A stretch of 64,000 bases of DNA from Cohaesibacter gelatinilyticus (GTDB taxonomy: Bacteria; Pseudomonadota; Alphaproteobacteria; Rhizobiales; Cohaesibacteraceae): contig NZ_OBEL01000004.1 in assembly GCF_900215605.1 (NCBI RefSeq), forward strand, positions 1 through 64,000, in the 5' to 3' direction. The translations under genes were made by a program, and so were the position numbers. Below the pieces are notes generated by a model. It made no database searches and was not told where the DNA came from. It worked only from the letters and a program-made list of their open reading frames with translations. Positions 8,259 to 16,723 of the stretch are shown here, piece after piece; the stretch's first letter is position 1, and every line of letters starts with the position of its first letter.

Positions 8259-9259
8259 TGCACACGCTGATCATTGCCGAAGCCGGGGTCAACCATAATG
8301 GTGATATGAATATGGCTCGCCAGTTGATCGAAGCTGCGGCGGATGCCGGGGCCGATATGGTTAAATTTCAGACCTTTAAGGCGGATCGTTTGGTTACGCC
8401 AGATGCGCAAAAGGCCGACTATCAAAAAGTCACGACAGCGGGGGAAGGCACTCAGTATCAGATGCTGAGAAAGCTGGAGCTGAGCGACACTATGCATGCG
8501 GATCTGATAGCACACTGTCAAAAAGTTGGGATCGAATTTTGTTCCACCGGCTTTGATATTCAAAGCCTGCACGATCTGGTGGCCATGGGTGTGAATGTCA
8601 TGAAAATTCCATCCGGTGAGATTACCAATTTGCCGTATTTGCGGGCCGTGGCTGGCTTTGGTCTGCCGGTGATTTTGTCTACCGGGATGGCAACCTTAGG
8701 TGATGTGGAACTCGCCCTAGATGTGCTGGAACAGGCCGGAACTGCGCGGGAACAAATCACCGTGCTGCACTGCACTACCGAATATCCAGCCCCTATGCAA
8801 GATGTGAATTTGCATGCCATGCAGTCGATGGGATTGGCATTGGGTGTGGACGTGGGTTATTCAGATCATACCGTGGGAATCGAAGTGCCGACGGCCGCGA
8901 TTGCTTTAGGCGCGACGGTAATTGAAAAGCACTTTACGCTGGATAAAACATTGCCGGGGCCTGATCATCAGGCCAGCTTGGCGCCGGATGAATTGAAAGC
9001 CATGGTGAGCGCCATTCGGAATATCGAGCATGCACTGGGCGATGGTATTAAACGCCCGACGGAGATAGAACGCAAGAATATGCAGGTTGCACGAAAATCT
9101 GTAGTGGCGGCGCGGGATATTGCAGCCGGAGAAGTGTTTACTGAGGAAAACCTGACGGTTAAACGACCGGGTACTGGTATCTCGCCCATGTTCTGGGATG
9201 AGGTTATCGGCCAAATGGCCAAACGTGATTTTGCCCAAAATGAATTGGTAGAGCTATGA
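8258..9259 (+). CDS. legI: N,N'-diacetyllegionaminic acid synthase (NeuB family)
   Basis: PEP-dependent aldolase-like synthase of 333 residues that condenses the 6-deoxymannose derivative with PEP to form the nine-carbon acid. The NeuB TIM-barrel motifs are in order: IAEAGVNHNGD at the N-terminus, ADMVKFQTFKADRLVTP, CSTGFDIQSL, MKIPSGEITNLP, STGMATLGDVE, LHCTTEYPAP, GYSDHTVGIEVP, VIEKHFTLDKTLPGPDHQASL. A C-terminal SAF (antifreeze-like) domain starts near residue 280 (RKSVVAARDIAAGE). Start chosen as ATG 8258, with the A shared with the legH TGA; GTG 8255 is also possible. It is distinct from the second NeuB homologue at 23307. Confidence 0.88.
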   Translation: MHTLIIAEAGVNHNGDMNMARQLIEAAADAGADMVKFQTFKADRLVTPDAQKADYQKVTTAGEGTQYQMLRKLELSDTMHADLIAHCQKVGIEFCSTGFDIQSLHDLVAMGVNVMKIPSGEITNLPYLRAVAGFGLPVILSTGMATLGDVELALDVLEQAGTAREQITVLHCTTEYPAPMQDVNLHAMQSMGLALGVDVGYSDHTVGIEVPTAAIALGATVIEKHFTLDKTLPGPDHQASLAPDELKAMVSAIRNIEHALGDGIKRPTEIERKNMQVARKSVVAARDIAAGEVFTEENLTVKRPGTGISPMFWDEVIGQMAKRDFAQNELVEL

Positions 9260-10449
9260 GTCGGAAAATCTGCGTCATAACAGGAACCCGTGCCGAATAC
9301 GGTTTACTGCGTTGGGTAATGGATGGCATCCACCAAGATCCGGATTTGACTTTGCAAATCATTGCCACGGGCATGCACCTGTCTCCGGAATTTGGTCTGT
9401 CGTATCAGGAAATTGAACAGGATGGCTATACCATTGACCGCAAGGTTGAGATGCTGGTGAGCTCCGATACCTCGGTTGGTATTGCCAAGGCAATGGGGCT
9501 TGGCATGATTGGAATGGCTGACGCTCTGAATGATTTGCAACCGGATATCATTGTTGTTCTGGGTGATCGCTTCGAGATTTTTTCTGCAATTTCTGCGGCC
9601 ATGGTTGCACGCATTCCTGTTGCACATTTGCACGGTGGCGAGGCAACGGAGGGTTTGATCGATGAAGCTATTCGACATTCCATTACCAAAATGTCGCATT
9701 TGCATTTTGTTGCAGCCGAAGAGTACAAAAACCGGGTGATCCAGCTTGGGGAACAACCGAATCGGGTGCATTTGGTTGGTGGCATGGGGATTGATGGTAT
9801 CAAGCGCTTGGCGCTGATGGACCGCGCTGCACTTGAAGAATCCATGGATTTCAGATTTGGTCCGAAAAACCTGATCGTAACGTTCCATCCTGTGACGCTG
9901 GAAACGGCAACAGCCGCAGAGCAGATGCAGGCCATGTTTGATGCTCTGGATACGCTAGAAGATATACACGTGATTTTTACAATGCCGAATGCAGATACGG
10001 ATGGTCGTATTGTGATGCAAATGGTTGATGACTATGTGTCTTGCCGCCCGCACACCAAATCATTCACGTCATTGGGGCAGCTTCGGTATTTGTCGTGTTT
10101 GGCTCAGGTGGACGGTATGGTTGGCAATTCCTCCAGCGGTTTGATTGAAATGCCGAGCTTCTGCAAGGGTACGGTGAATATTGGCGATAGGCAAAAAGGC
10201 CGGATTATGGCCGATAGCGTTATCGGGTGTATGCCAGAAAGCAAAAGCATTCAGTCCGCACTACAACGTCTCTACAGCACAGATTTTCAGAATATGTTGA
10301 ATGATGTGCAAAATCCCTATGGGGACGGCGGAGCTAGCGAACGGGTCGTTGCAGTCTTAAAATCGGCCAATCTGGATGGTTTGCTGAAAAAACAGTTCTT
10401 TGATGTTCCGACTTCAATTTTGCCATCAGGGGATAGTTCATGCGCATAG
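9256..10449 (+). CDS. legG: NDP-sugar hydrolysing 2-epimerase, LegG/NeuC family
   Basis: Protein of 397 residues in the UDP-GlcNAc 2-epimerase fold. It would hydrolyse the nucleotide and invert C2 of the 2,4-diacetamido sugar to give the mannose-configured substrate of LegI. Diagnostic segments are ITGTRAEYGLLRWVM, VVLGDRFEIFSA, PVAHLHGGEATEGLIDEAIRH, VTFHPVTLE and GNSSSGLIEMPSF. ATG 9256 overlaps the legI stop (ATGA). Its own stop lies 10 bases inside the next gene, so the operon continues without a break. Confidence 0.87.
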   Translation: MSRKICVITGTRAEYGLLRWVMDGIHQDPDLTLQIIATGMHLSPEFGLSYQEIEQDGYTIDRKVEMLVSSDTSVGIAKAMGLGMIGMADALNDLQPDIIVVLGDRFEIFSAISAAMVARIPVAHLHGGEATEGLIDEAIRHSITKMSHLHFVAAEEYKNRVIQLGEQPNRVHLVGGMGIDGIKRLALMDRAALEESMDFRFGPKNLIVTFHPVTLETATAAEQMQAMFDALDTLEDIHVIFTMPNADTDGRIVMQMVDDYVSCRPHTKSFTSLGQLRYLSCLAQVDGMVGNSSSGLIEMPSFCKGTVNIGDRQKGRIMADSVIGCMPESKSIQSALQRLYSTDFQNMLNDVQNPYGDGGASERVVAVLKSANLDGLLKKQFFDVPTSILPSGDSSCA

Positions 10450-11330
10450 TTTTGATTGGAGCAGTTGAATTTTCCAAACGTGCTTTGGATACGGTGCTGG
10501 CTTTGGAGACTTGTGACGCCACTGTGAGCGGTGTTTGTACACTGGCAGCATCGACATTCAATGCGGACCATGTGGATTTAAAGCCAACTTGTGATGTTCA
10601 TGGTGTTCCGTGTCTGTATGTGGACGACATCAATTCTGAAGAGTCTTTGGCTTGGATCCGGGACAAGAAACCGGATGTGATATTCTGTTTTGGCTGGCCC
10701 CGTTTGCTAAAGGATGACTTGCTACGATTGGCACCCATGGGGGTCGTTGGTTATCATCCGACGGCACTGCCGGCAAACCGAGGACGTCACCCGCTGATCT
10801 GGGCCTTGGTTTTGGGGCTCAAAGAAACAGCATCTACTTTTTTCTTTATGGATGCTGGAGCAGACAGTGGAGATATTTTATCCCAGCAGCCGATTGTCAT
10901 TACTGAAACTGATGCTGCCAGATCTTTGTATGACAAAGCCATGGATACAGCGATGCAGCAAATTGTGGGTTTTGTACCGCAATTGGTCTGCGGAAACTAT
11001 CAACGTTTGCCGCAAGATCATACAAAAGCAAACACATGGCGCAAGCGCGGGGTCGCAGATAGTAAAATTGATTGGCGCATGTCTGCTCAGTCTGTTTATA
11101 ACTTGGTCCGAGGCCTTAGCCATCCGTACGTAGGTGCAGAATTTATATTGAATGACCAACCTATTAAAGTTTGGAAAGCGCGAATTGTACAAGATGTTCC
11201 AGACAATATAGAGCCGGGTCAGGTTGTTGCCATGCAGACTGATGGGCCTGTAGTGAAATGTGGAATTGGCGCAATTTGTCTGCTGGATATCAATCCACAG
11301 GTATCCTTGGCGGAGGGAACCTATCTATGA
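10440..11330 (+). CDS. Formyltransferase-family protein (sugar N-formyltransferase-like) with altered active site
   Basis: A 296-residue member of the Fmt/ArnA formyltransferase superfamily, N-terminal Rossmann domain plus a small C-terminal barrel. The core reads VVGYHPTALPANRGRHPLIWAL followed by FFFMDAGADSGDIL. The His and the downstream Asp of the catalytic set are present. The Asn that normally sits two residues before the His (NxH) is Gly104 here (G-Y-H106). It most likely transfers a formyl group from N10-formyl-THF to an amino sugar, but the missing Asn leaves this open. It overlaps legG and is followed directly by a PIG-L deacetylase, which could expose the amine it acts on. Confidence 0.75.
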   Translation: MRIVLIGAVEFSKRALDTVLALETCDATVSGVCTLAASTFNADHVDLKPTCDVHGVPCLYVDDINSEESLAWIRDKKPDVIFCFGWPRLLKDDLLRLAPMGVVGYHPTALPANRGRHPLIWALVLGLKETASTFFFMDAGADSGDILSQQPIVITETDAARSLYDKAMDTAMQQIVGFVPQLVCGNYQRLPQDHTKANTWRKRGVADSKIDWRMSAQSVYNLVRGLSHPYVGAEFILNDQPIKVWKARIVQDVPDNIEPGQVVAMQTDGPVVKCGIGAICLLDINPQVSLAEGTYL

Positions 11331-12013
11331 TCCTGACTACTGATTTGAAAAAAACTATCATTGTTGCTCCGCATCCGGATGATGAGGTTTTGGGTGCTGG
11401 TGGGACTTTGTTGCGGCGCAAGCGTGACCAAGGTGCACAAATTGCGTGGCTGATTATCACGGGAATTTCTGAGACTGCAGGATGGCCCGCCGAACGAGTT
11501 GCCGAGCGGAATGCGGAAATTGAACAGGTTGCCCAGTTTTTTGATTTTGATGCTGTGTATCGCCTTGATTTGCCGCCAGCCCAGTTGGAAACTCTGCCGA
11601 TGTCAGAAATTGTCGGTGGTGTTTCCAAAGCTTTTCAGGAATTTCAGCCAGAAGAAGTCTTGGTCCCACATCCCGCAGATGTGCATACGGATCATCGTAT
11701 TGTTTTTGATGCTGTAGCCAGCTGTTCCAAGTGGTTCCGCTATCCGTCAGTCAAGCAGGTGATGGCTTATGAAACACTGTCAGAGACAGACTTTGGTTTG
11801 ATTGGGCTTGAGCCATTTCGCCCAAACGTCTTTGTTGATATTAGCCAATATTTGGACGAAAAGATGAAGGCAATGGAGATATACACTTCAGAAGTTGGTG
11901 ACTTTCCATTCCCACGCAGCTATGAAGCTATGCGGGCATTGGCAATGATGCGTGGTGCCGCTTCTGGATATTTGGCAGCAGAGGCTTTCCAGCTTTTGCG
12001 GTCACGTGATTAA
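11327..12013 (+). CDS. PIG-L/LmbE-family deacetylase
   Basis: A 228-residue zinc-dependent N-deacetylase. The metal motif HPDDEVLGAGG lies at about residue 16, and the second metal histidine is in PHPADVHTDHR. Family members remove acetyl from GlcNAc-type sugars. ATG 11327 overlaps the formyltransferase stop (ATGA), so the pair is almost certainly co-translated. Together they suggest replacement of an N-acetyl by N-formyl on a precursor or on the finished nonulosonate; this is inference from order and family. Upstream in-frame starts lie inside the previous gene and are less likely. Confidence 0.82.
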   Translation: MILTTDLKKTIIVAPHPDDEVLGAGGTLLRRKRDQGAQIAWLIITGISETAGWPAERVAERNAEIEQVAQFFDFDAVYRLDLPPAQLETLPMSEIVGGVSKAFQEFQPEEVLVPHPADVHTDHRIVFDAVASCSKWFRYPSVKQVMAYETLSETDFGLIGLEPFRPNVFVDISQYLDEKMKAMEIYTSEVGDFPFPRSYEAMRALAMMRGAASGYLAAEAFQLLRSRD

Positions 12014-12044
12014 TGTCGGAAGATAATGTTGTAAAGAATGCGAA

Positions 12045-13100
12045 ATGACACCCTTAACGACGAATAAGGACTGGCAAAAAGCGTTGTTGCCCATGAACGC
12101 AACTTTACAGCAGGCAATTCATTGTCTGAACGACTCTGCGTTTCAGATCGCCATTGTCATACATGCTGACGGCAAACTGCGTGGCACATTGACAGATGGT
12201 GACATTCGGCGTGGTTTGCTGCGTGGTATGACTCTAGAGAGTTCTATTGAGTCTTTGGTGAAACTGGATCCCTTTGTTGTGCCAACCAGTTTCGGGCGAG
12301 ATGCTGTTCTGATGCTAATGCAGTCCAACGGTGTTCAGCAGTTACCTATCGTTGACGAAAATCGCATGGTTGTCGGTTTGCATGCTCTGGATGAGCTATT
12401 GACGCCTCAAACCCGTGAAAACCTGATGGTCGTTATGGCCGGTGGTCAAGGGAGGCGTTTGCGACCACACACTGAGAATTGTCCTAAGCCTTTAATCCCG
12501 GTTGCTGGTAAGCCCATGCTGGAGCATATAATCGAGCGTGCTCGTAGCGAAGGTTTTGGTAAGTTTATTCTGGCAATTCACTATCTTGGCCATATGATCG
12601 AAGAGTATTTCGGTAACGGCGCAAAATGGGGTGTGGAGATATCCTATTTGCGGGAAGATCGTCCATTGGGGACGGCAGGTGCTATAGGGCTGATGGCAGA
12701 TTTGCCAGAACAGCCGTTTGTTGTTTCCAATGGTGATGTATTGACAGATATTCGCTACGGAGAACTCTTGGATTTCCACAATCGTCATGGCGCCATGGCG
12801 ACGATGGCAGTTCGTTTACATGAATGGCAGCACCCATTTGGCGTAGTCCGCACCAAAGGTGTTGATATTGTCGGCTTTGAAGAAAAGCCTATTTCACGCA
12901 GCCATATCAACGCTGGCGTCTACGTCCTTGATCCACTTTCTTTACAGCACATGCAAAAAGGAGAACATAGTGACATGCCGTCTCTATTTGCTCGTTTGCA
13001 GGGTGCATCTCAACGAACAATTGTATACCCGATGCATGAACCTTGGCTTGATGTTGGTCGCCCGGATGATTTGCAGACGGCAAATAGTCAAAAATCCTAA
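12045..13100 (+). CDS. ptmE: Glucosamine-1-phosphate guanylyltransferase-like (PtmE type: CBS pair plus nucleotidyltransferase)
   Basis: Protein of 351 residues with two CBS domains (about residues 10-120; TDGDIRRGLLRG, QQLPIVDENRMVVGL) fused to a nucleotidyltransferase domain starting VVMAGGQGRRLRPHTENCPKPLIPVAGKPM. The NGD motif (FVVSNGDVLTDI) is the metal-binding Asp. This architecture is that of Campylobacter PtmE, which makes GDP-GlcN for the legionaminic-acid route, and it is why the whole pathway here is inferred to be GDP-linked. The gene starts 31 bases after the deacetylase. CBS domains suggest adenine-nucleotide control of flux. Confidence 0.82.
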   Translation: MTPLTTNKDWQKALLPMNATLQQAIHCLNDSAFQIAIVIHADGKLRGTLTDGDIRRGLLRGMTLESSIESLVKLDPFVVPTSFGRDAVLMLMQSNGVQQLPIVDENRMVVGLHALDELLTPQTRENLMVVMAGGQGRRLRPHTENCPKPLIPVAGKPMLEHIIERARSEGFGKFILAIHYLGHMIEEYFGNGAKWGVEISYLREDRPLGTAGAIGLMADLPEQPFVVSNGDVLTDIRYGELLDFHNRHGAMATMAVRLHEWQHPFGVVRTKGVDIVGFEEKPISRSHINAGVYVLDPLSLQHMQKGEHSDMPSLFARLQGASQRTIVYPMHEPWLDVGRPDDLQTANSQKS

Positions 13101-13120
13101 TACGGAGTCTGAGCACTATC

Positions 13121-14236
13121 ATGACTGGTACATCTCCAACTTGGTGTTCGAACTGTTTGGCAATGTCGACACGGCCTCGGATTTCTTTTGATGAGCGTGG
13201 CTGGTGTAATGCTTGTCGTTGGACAGAAACCAAAAAAATATTGGACTGGGCAAGTCGCGAACAAGAATTACTGAAGCTTTTGGACAAGCACCGTGGTCAA
13301 GGAGATTTTGACTGTTTGGTTCCCGTAAGCGGTGGCAAAGATGGTTCTTACGTAGCATATAATTTAAAACACAAATACGGTATGAACCCACTGTGTGTTA
13401 CGATTACACCAGCTTTGCCGACGGCACTGGGTGAAAAGAATCTGCGGAATTTTGTTGAAAGTGGTTACAACCATATCACAGTAAATCCGTCTCATGTTGC
13501 GTTGCACCGGCTGAACAAAACAGGCTTTGTTGAAATGGGCCTTCCTTACTATGGCTGGTTGGTTTCCATTATGTCTGCAGTAATCCGCGTTGCCGTACAG
13601 TTCAATGTGGGTCTGATTTTTTACGGAGAAGATGGTGAAGTTGAATATGGTGGGACTACAGAGACTCACTGTGATCCTATCTTTGATGTTCCATATCAAA
13701 AGCGTGTTTACTTAGAGGGCGGCTATAACAAGGTTCTGGAAGCCTCAGGCCTGTCGAAAGAAGACCTGTACTTCTTCCAGTTCCCCAACGATGAACAGCT
13801 CGCAAAAAGCAATATTGCGCTGACACACTGGTCCTATTTTGAGAATTGGGACCCCTATCGCAATTACTTGGTGGCTAAAGAGCACTGTGGTTTGCAGGAA
13901 GCTGAAGATGCGAACTCTGGCACCTTTACCAACTTTGCTCAGAATGATCAGTCTTTATATGCGCTGCATACCTATCTTATGTATCTGAAATTTGGTTTTG
14001 GTCGCGCTAATCAAGATGCCAGTATTGAGGTTCGCCGAGGCGCCATGGATCGCCAGCAGGCTGTCAACCTGGTGCGCTTGTATGACGGTCAATATCCAGA
14101 GGAACTGATTCCGCTGTATCTGGATTATTACAAAATGACCAAAGATGAATTCGATGCTGTTCTGGACCGTTATGCGAACAACGATCTGTTTGTCAAAGAA
14201 GACGGTATTTGGACACCTACTTATGAGATCGTTTAA
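13121..14236 (+). CDS. N-acetyl sugar amidotransferase (PseA/WbpG/PtmG family)
   Basis: A 371-residue PP-loop ATPase that, with HisH and HisF partners, converts an acetamido group to acetamidino. The ATP PP-loop is VSGGKDGSY near residue 70. Cysteines at the N-terminus (WCSNCLAM, WCNACRW) form the expected zinc knuckle. GEDGEVEYGGTTE is a family hallmark. Dedicated HisH-like and HisF-like genes follow immediately with a TAATG overlap, reproducing the WbpG-HisH2-HisF2 trio of Pseudomonas and the PseA/PtmG sets of Campylobacter. The likely substrate is the legionaminic-type acid made by the flanking genes, giving a 5-acetamidino derivative. Confidence 0.87.
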   Translation: MTGTSPTWCSNCLAMSTRPRISFDERGWCNACRWTETKKILDWASREQELLKLLDKHRGQGDFDCLVPVSGGKDGSYVAYNLKHKYGMNPLCVTITPALPTALGEKNLRNFVESGYNHITVNPSHVALHRLNKTGFVEMGLPYYGWLVSIMSAVIRVAVQFNVGLIFYGEDGEVEYGGTTETHCDPIFDVPYQKRVYLEGGYNKVLEASGLSKEDLYFFQFPNDEQLAKSNIALTHWSYFENWDPYRNYLVAKEHCGLQEAEDANSGTFTNFAQNDQSLYALHTYLMYLKFGFGRANQDASIEVRRGAMDRQQAVNLVRLYDGQYPEELIPLYLDYYKMTKDEFDAVLDRYANNDLFVKEDGIWTPTYEIV

Positions 14237-14862
14237 TGACATCACGTCATCTCACCATCGTTGACTATGGCATGGGAAATCTGTGGTCTGTTCGCAACGC
14301 CTTGATGTTCTTAGGGTGTGAAGTGGAAATTTGCAGTAATCCCAATCGGATAGAAGAAGCATCATGTCTCATTTTGCCCGGTGTAGGCTCATTTCGCAGA
14401 GCGATGGAACGGTTGCGGGCAGCAGATCTGGATCAGGCCATTTTGAATTCTGTGCGGACTCGGTCCAGCAAAATTCTGGGGATTTGTTTGGGCATGCACT
14501 TGCTGGGGACAACAGGCAGTGAAGATGGATCCACAAAAGGTCTGGGCCTGATTGATGCGACTGTGGACGGGTTTGTTCTCCCCGAAAATAGGCAACATAA
14601 AATTCCGCATACAGGATTTAACGTTGTGCATAGCACTGAGTCGTCCAGATTATTTTCTGCTTTGCCGCGACAGGCAGATTTCTATTTTGTGCATTCCTAT
14701 CGCATGTTGGCGGATGGGCTTCCTGGTGAGGCTGGTATCTGTCATCACGGCGAAAGCTTTATGGCAACTTACGAAGAAGGCAATGTCTTTGCAGCTCAGT
14801 TCCACCCGGAAAAAAGCCAAACCAATGGTTTGTTGCTTTTGAAAAGTTTTTTGGAAAGTTAA
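14236..14862 (+). CDS. HisH-type glutamine amidotransferase for acetamidino-sugar synthesis
   Basis: A class I glutaminase of 208 residues with the HisH fold. Nucleophile Cys84 lies in LGICLGMHLLG, and the His/Glu pair in AAQFHPEKSQTNG. The N-terminal IVDYGMGNLWSV and LPGVGSFRRAMERL are conserved HisH segments. No other his-operon genes are nearby. Its position between the PP-loop amidotransferase and the HisF-like protein marks it as the ammonia donor of the sugar-amidation complex rather than of histidine synthesis. Confidence 0.87.
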   Translation: MTSRHLTIVDYGMGNLWSVRNALMFLGCEVEICSNPNRIEEASCLILPGVGSFRRAMERLRAADLDQAILNSVRTRSSKILGICLGMHLLGTTGSEDGSTKGLGLIDATVDGFVLPENRQHKIPHTGFNVVHSTESSRLFSALPRQADFYFVHSYRMLADGLPGEAGICHHGESFMATYEEGNVFAAQFHPEKSQTNGLLLLKSFLES

Positions 14863-14866
14863 GAGC

Positions 14867-15685
14867 ATGGTGAAACAGCGTCTAATTTTTACGTTGCTCT
14901 ATAACAATGGTAACTTTGTTCTGAGCCGGAATTTCCGACTGCAAAGGGTTGGGAATCTGCGCTGGCTGCAAAAGAACTATGATTTTTCCAAAATTTCCTT
15001 CTCCATTGACGAGCTTGTGGTTCTGGATGTTACACGTAGCGAGCGCAATATCGAGGCATTTTGTCAAGCTCTGCAAAAACTGACGGAAGGATGCTTTGTC
15101 CCGATTGCAGCTGGTGGTGGCATTACCACAATGGAGCACGCACAGGCACTGTTCCGCTCTGGCGCAGATAAGATTGTTGTCAATACACACGTACATGAAG
15201 ACAGCGGGCTAATTTCTGAAATTGCCAAGGATTATGGTCAGCAGTCACTGATTGCATCCATGGACGTCAAAAAGGCATCGGATGGCCAATACGCCGTTCA
15301 CGTGGAGTCCGGTGAGCGTCCTTTGGACGGGGCGGTTACAACTTGGATTGACAAGGCGTTGCAGGCTCCAGTGGGGGAATTGTATCTGAACTCTATGGTG
15401 CAGGATGGTACCGGGCAGGGATACGACTTGGCTATGCTGGATCATTTGCCGGAAAAAGTTGAAAAACCGATTATTCTGGCCGGAGGGGCAGGAAACTCTT
15501 CTCATCTTGCTGAAGGATTGGCAGACCCACGTGTGGATGCAGTGGCAACAGCCCACTTGTTCAATTTTGTAGGGGATGGCCTGAAAAAAGCCCGACTTTC
15601 TTTGATTGATGGTGGTGTAGATATCCCCACTTGGGATGTTGGCCTGTTGGAAAATCGTGCAACCATTTCTGTGGCAGACGCCTAA
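14867..15685 (+). CDS. HisF-like cyclase paralogue, ammonia-channelling partner
   Basis: A TIM-barrel protein of 272 residues related to the HisF subunit of imidazole glycerol phosphate synthase. The first strand reads RLIFTLLYNNGNFVLSRNF, so the catalytic Asp of true HisF (LDVxxG) is replaced, while the second Asp (SMDVKKA) remains. SMVQDGTGQGYDLAML and LAGGAGNSSHLAEGL are preserved family signatures. Loss of the first catalytic acid fits a partner that only docks HisH and conducts ammonia. It begins 4 bases after the hisH-like gene. Confidence 0.85.
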   Translation: MVKQRLIFTLLYNNGNFVLSRNFRLQRVGNLRWLQKNYDFSKISFSIDELVVLDVTRSERNIEAFCQALQKLTEGCFVPIAAGGGITTMEHAQALFRSGADKIVVNTHVHEDSGLISEIAKDYGQQSLIASMDVKKASDGQYAVHVESGERPLDGAVTTWIDKALQAPVGELYLNSMVQDGTGQGYDLAMLDHLPEKVEKPIILAGGAGNSSHLAEGLADPRVDAVATAHLFNFVGDGLKKARLSLIDGGVDIPTWDVGLLENRATISVADA

Positions 15686-15700
15686 GGGGATTCATCTGGT

Positions 15701-16723
15701 ATGCGTGTGTTGATTGTCGGACAAGGCAGTATTGGAAAGCGCCATTTGGCGGTTGCTCGCGATTTGCTGCCGGATGCAGAGATTCGGATCCTGCGTCATC
15801 AGCCGACAGATGATGTTCCAGATTTGGCAGATGGATGTCTCAGTGCAATGGCAGATGCAGTGGCTTATGCGCCGGATCTGTCAGTGATTGCTTGGCCAGC
15901 AACGCACCACATCGCGGTGGCTCAATGTTTGGCAGAAGCTGGGTCGCACTTACTGATGGAAAAGCCTTTGTCCTCAAATCTTGAAGGTACGACAAAGTTG
16001 ATGGCAACCTGCCGAGCTCAAGATCGTGTTTGTATGGTGGGCTATAATCTACGTTATGTGGACTCTCTGCAGACCTACCGTCAGATGATTTCAAATGGGC
16101 AGGTTGGTCGCATTTTGTCTGTGCGGTCTGAAATTGGCCAGTATTTGCCCGACTGGCGTCCAGATAGCGACTACCGTACAGGGGTTTCTGCCCGACAGGA
16201 GCTTGGCGGCGGCGCCTTGTTAGAGTTAAGCCACGAAATTGACTACCTGCGCTGGATTTTTGGCGATGTAAACTGGGTTCAGGCAGTTATGTGTCGTCAC
16301 AGTGATCTAGAGATCAATGTTGAGGATACGGTTTATTTGATGCTTGGCCTTGAGCCTACATCTGTTGCTGCTCAACCTGTGGCGAATGTGGCGTTGGATT
16401 TTGTGCGCCGTGATCCTGTTCGGACCTGCACAGCAATTGGATCAGAAGGTACGTTGCGGTGGACAGCATCTGAAGGTTTGGTTGAATTCTATGACCCGGA
16501 AAAATCTGTGTGGCAGGTTGTGTTCAGAGGCGGCACAGTACGTGACAGCTATTATGCCGAGTGGCATAACCTCTTGAAATGTATTGAAGGCACAGCCACA
16601 CCATTGGTTTCTGTCGAAGATGGGATCCGGGTTCTGGATATTATATCGGCTGCACGAGCAGCAGCGGATACGGGTACACGGGTCAATGTTCAAAACACTC
16701 TGGAAGATAAGGCAGGTGCATGA
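15701..16723 (+). CDS. Gfo/Idh/MocA-family oxidoreductase (PtmF-like)
   Basis: NAD(P)-dependent sugar oxidoreductase of 340 residues. The N-terminal Rossmann motif is VLIVGQGSIGKRHL and the catalytic-loop motif is LMEKPLS with VGYNLRY following. GGGALLELSHEIDYLRWIFGD is typical of the family's substrate domain. In Campylobacter the neighbouring gene of ptmE and legF (ptmF) encodes such a protein and is implicated in supplying the amino-sugar precursor. The same adjacency here (PtmE, PtmF-like, LegF) supports that role, though the exact reaction is unproven. Confidence 0.75.
   Translation: MRVLIVGQGSIGKRHLAVARDLLPDAEIRILRHQPTDDVPDLADGCLSAMADAVAYAPDLSVIAWPATHHIAVAQCLAEAGSHLLMEKPLSSNLEGTTKLMATCRAQDRVCMVGYNLRYVDSLQTYRQMISNGQVGRILSVRSEIGQYLPDWRPDSDYRTGVSARQELGGGALLELSHEIDYLRWIFGDVNWVQAVMCRHSDLEINVEDTVYLMLGLEPTSVAAQPVANVALDFVRRDPVRTCTAIGSEGTLRWTASEGLVEFYDPEKSVWQVVFRGGTVRDSYYAEWHNLLKCIEGTATPLVSVEDGIRVLDIISAARAAADTGTRVNVQNTLEDKAGA

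Noticed and set aside
14236-15685. HisH and HisF as part of a histidine biosynthesis operon
   Set aside because: No other his genes nearby; adjacent PseA/WbpG-type amidotransferase and loss of the HisF Asp point to sugar amidination.
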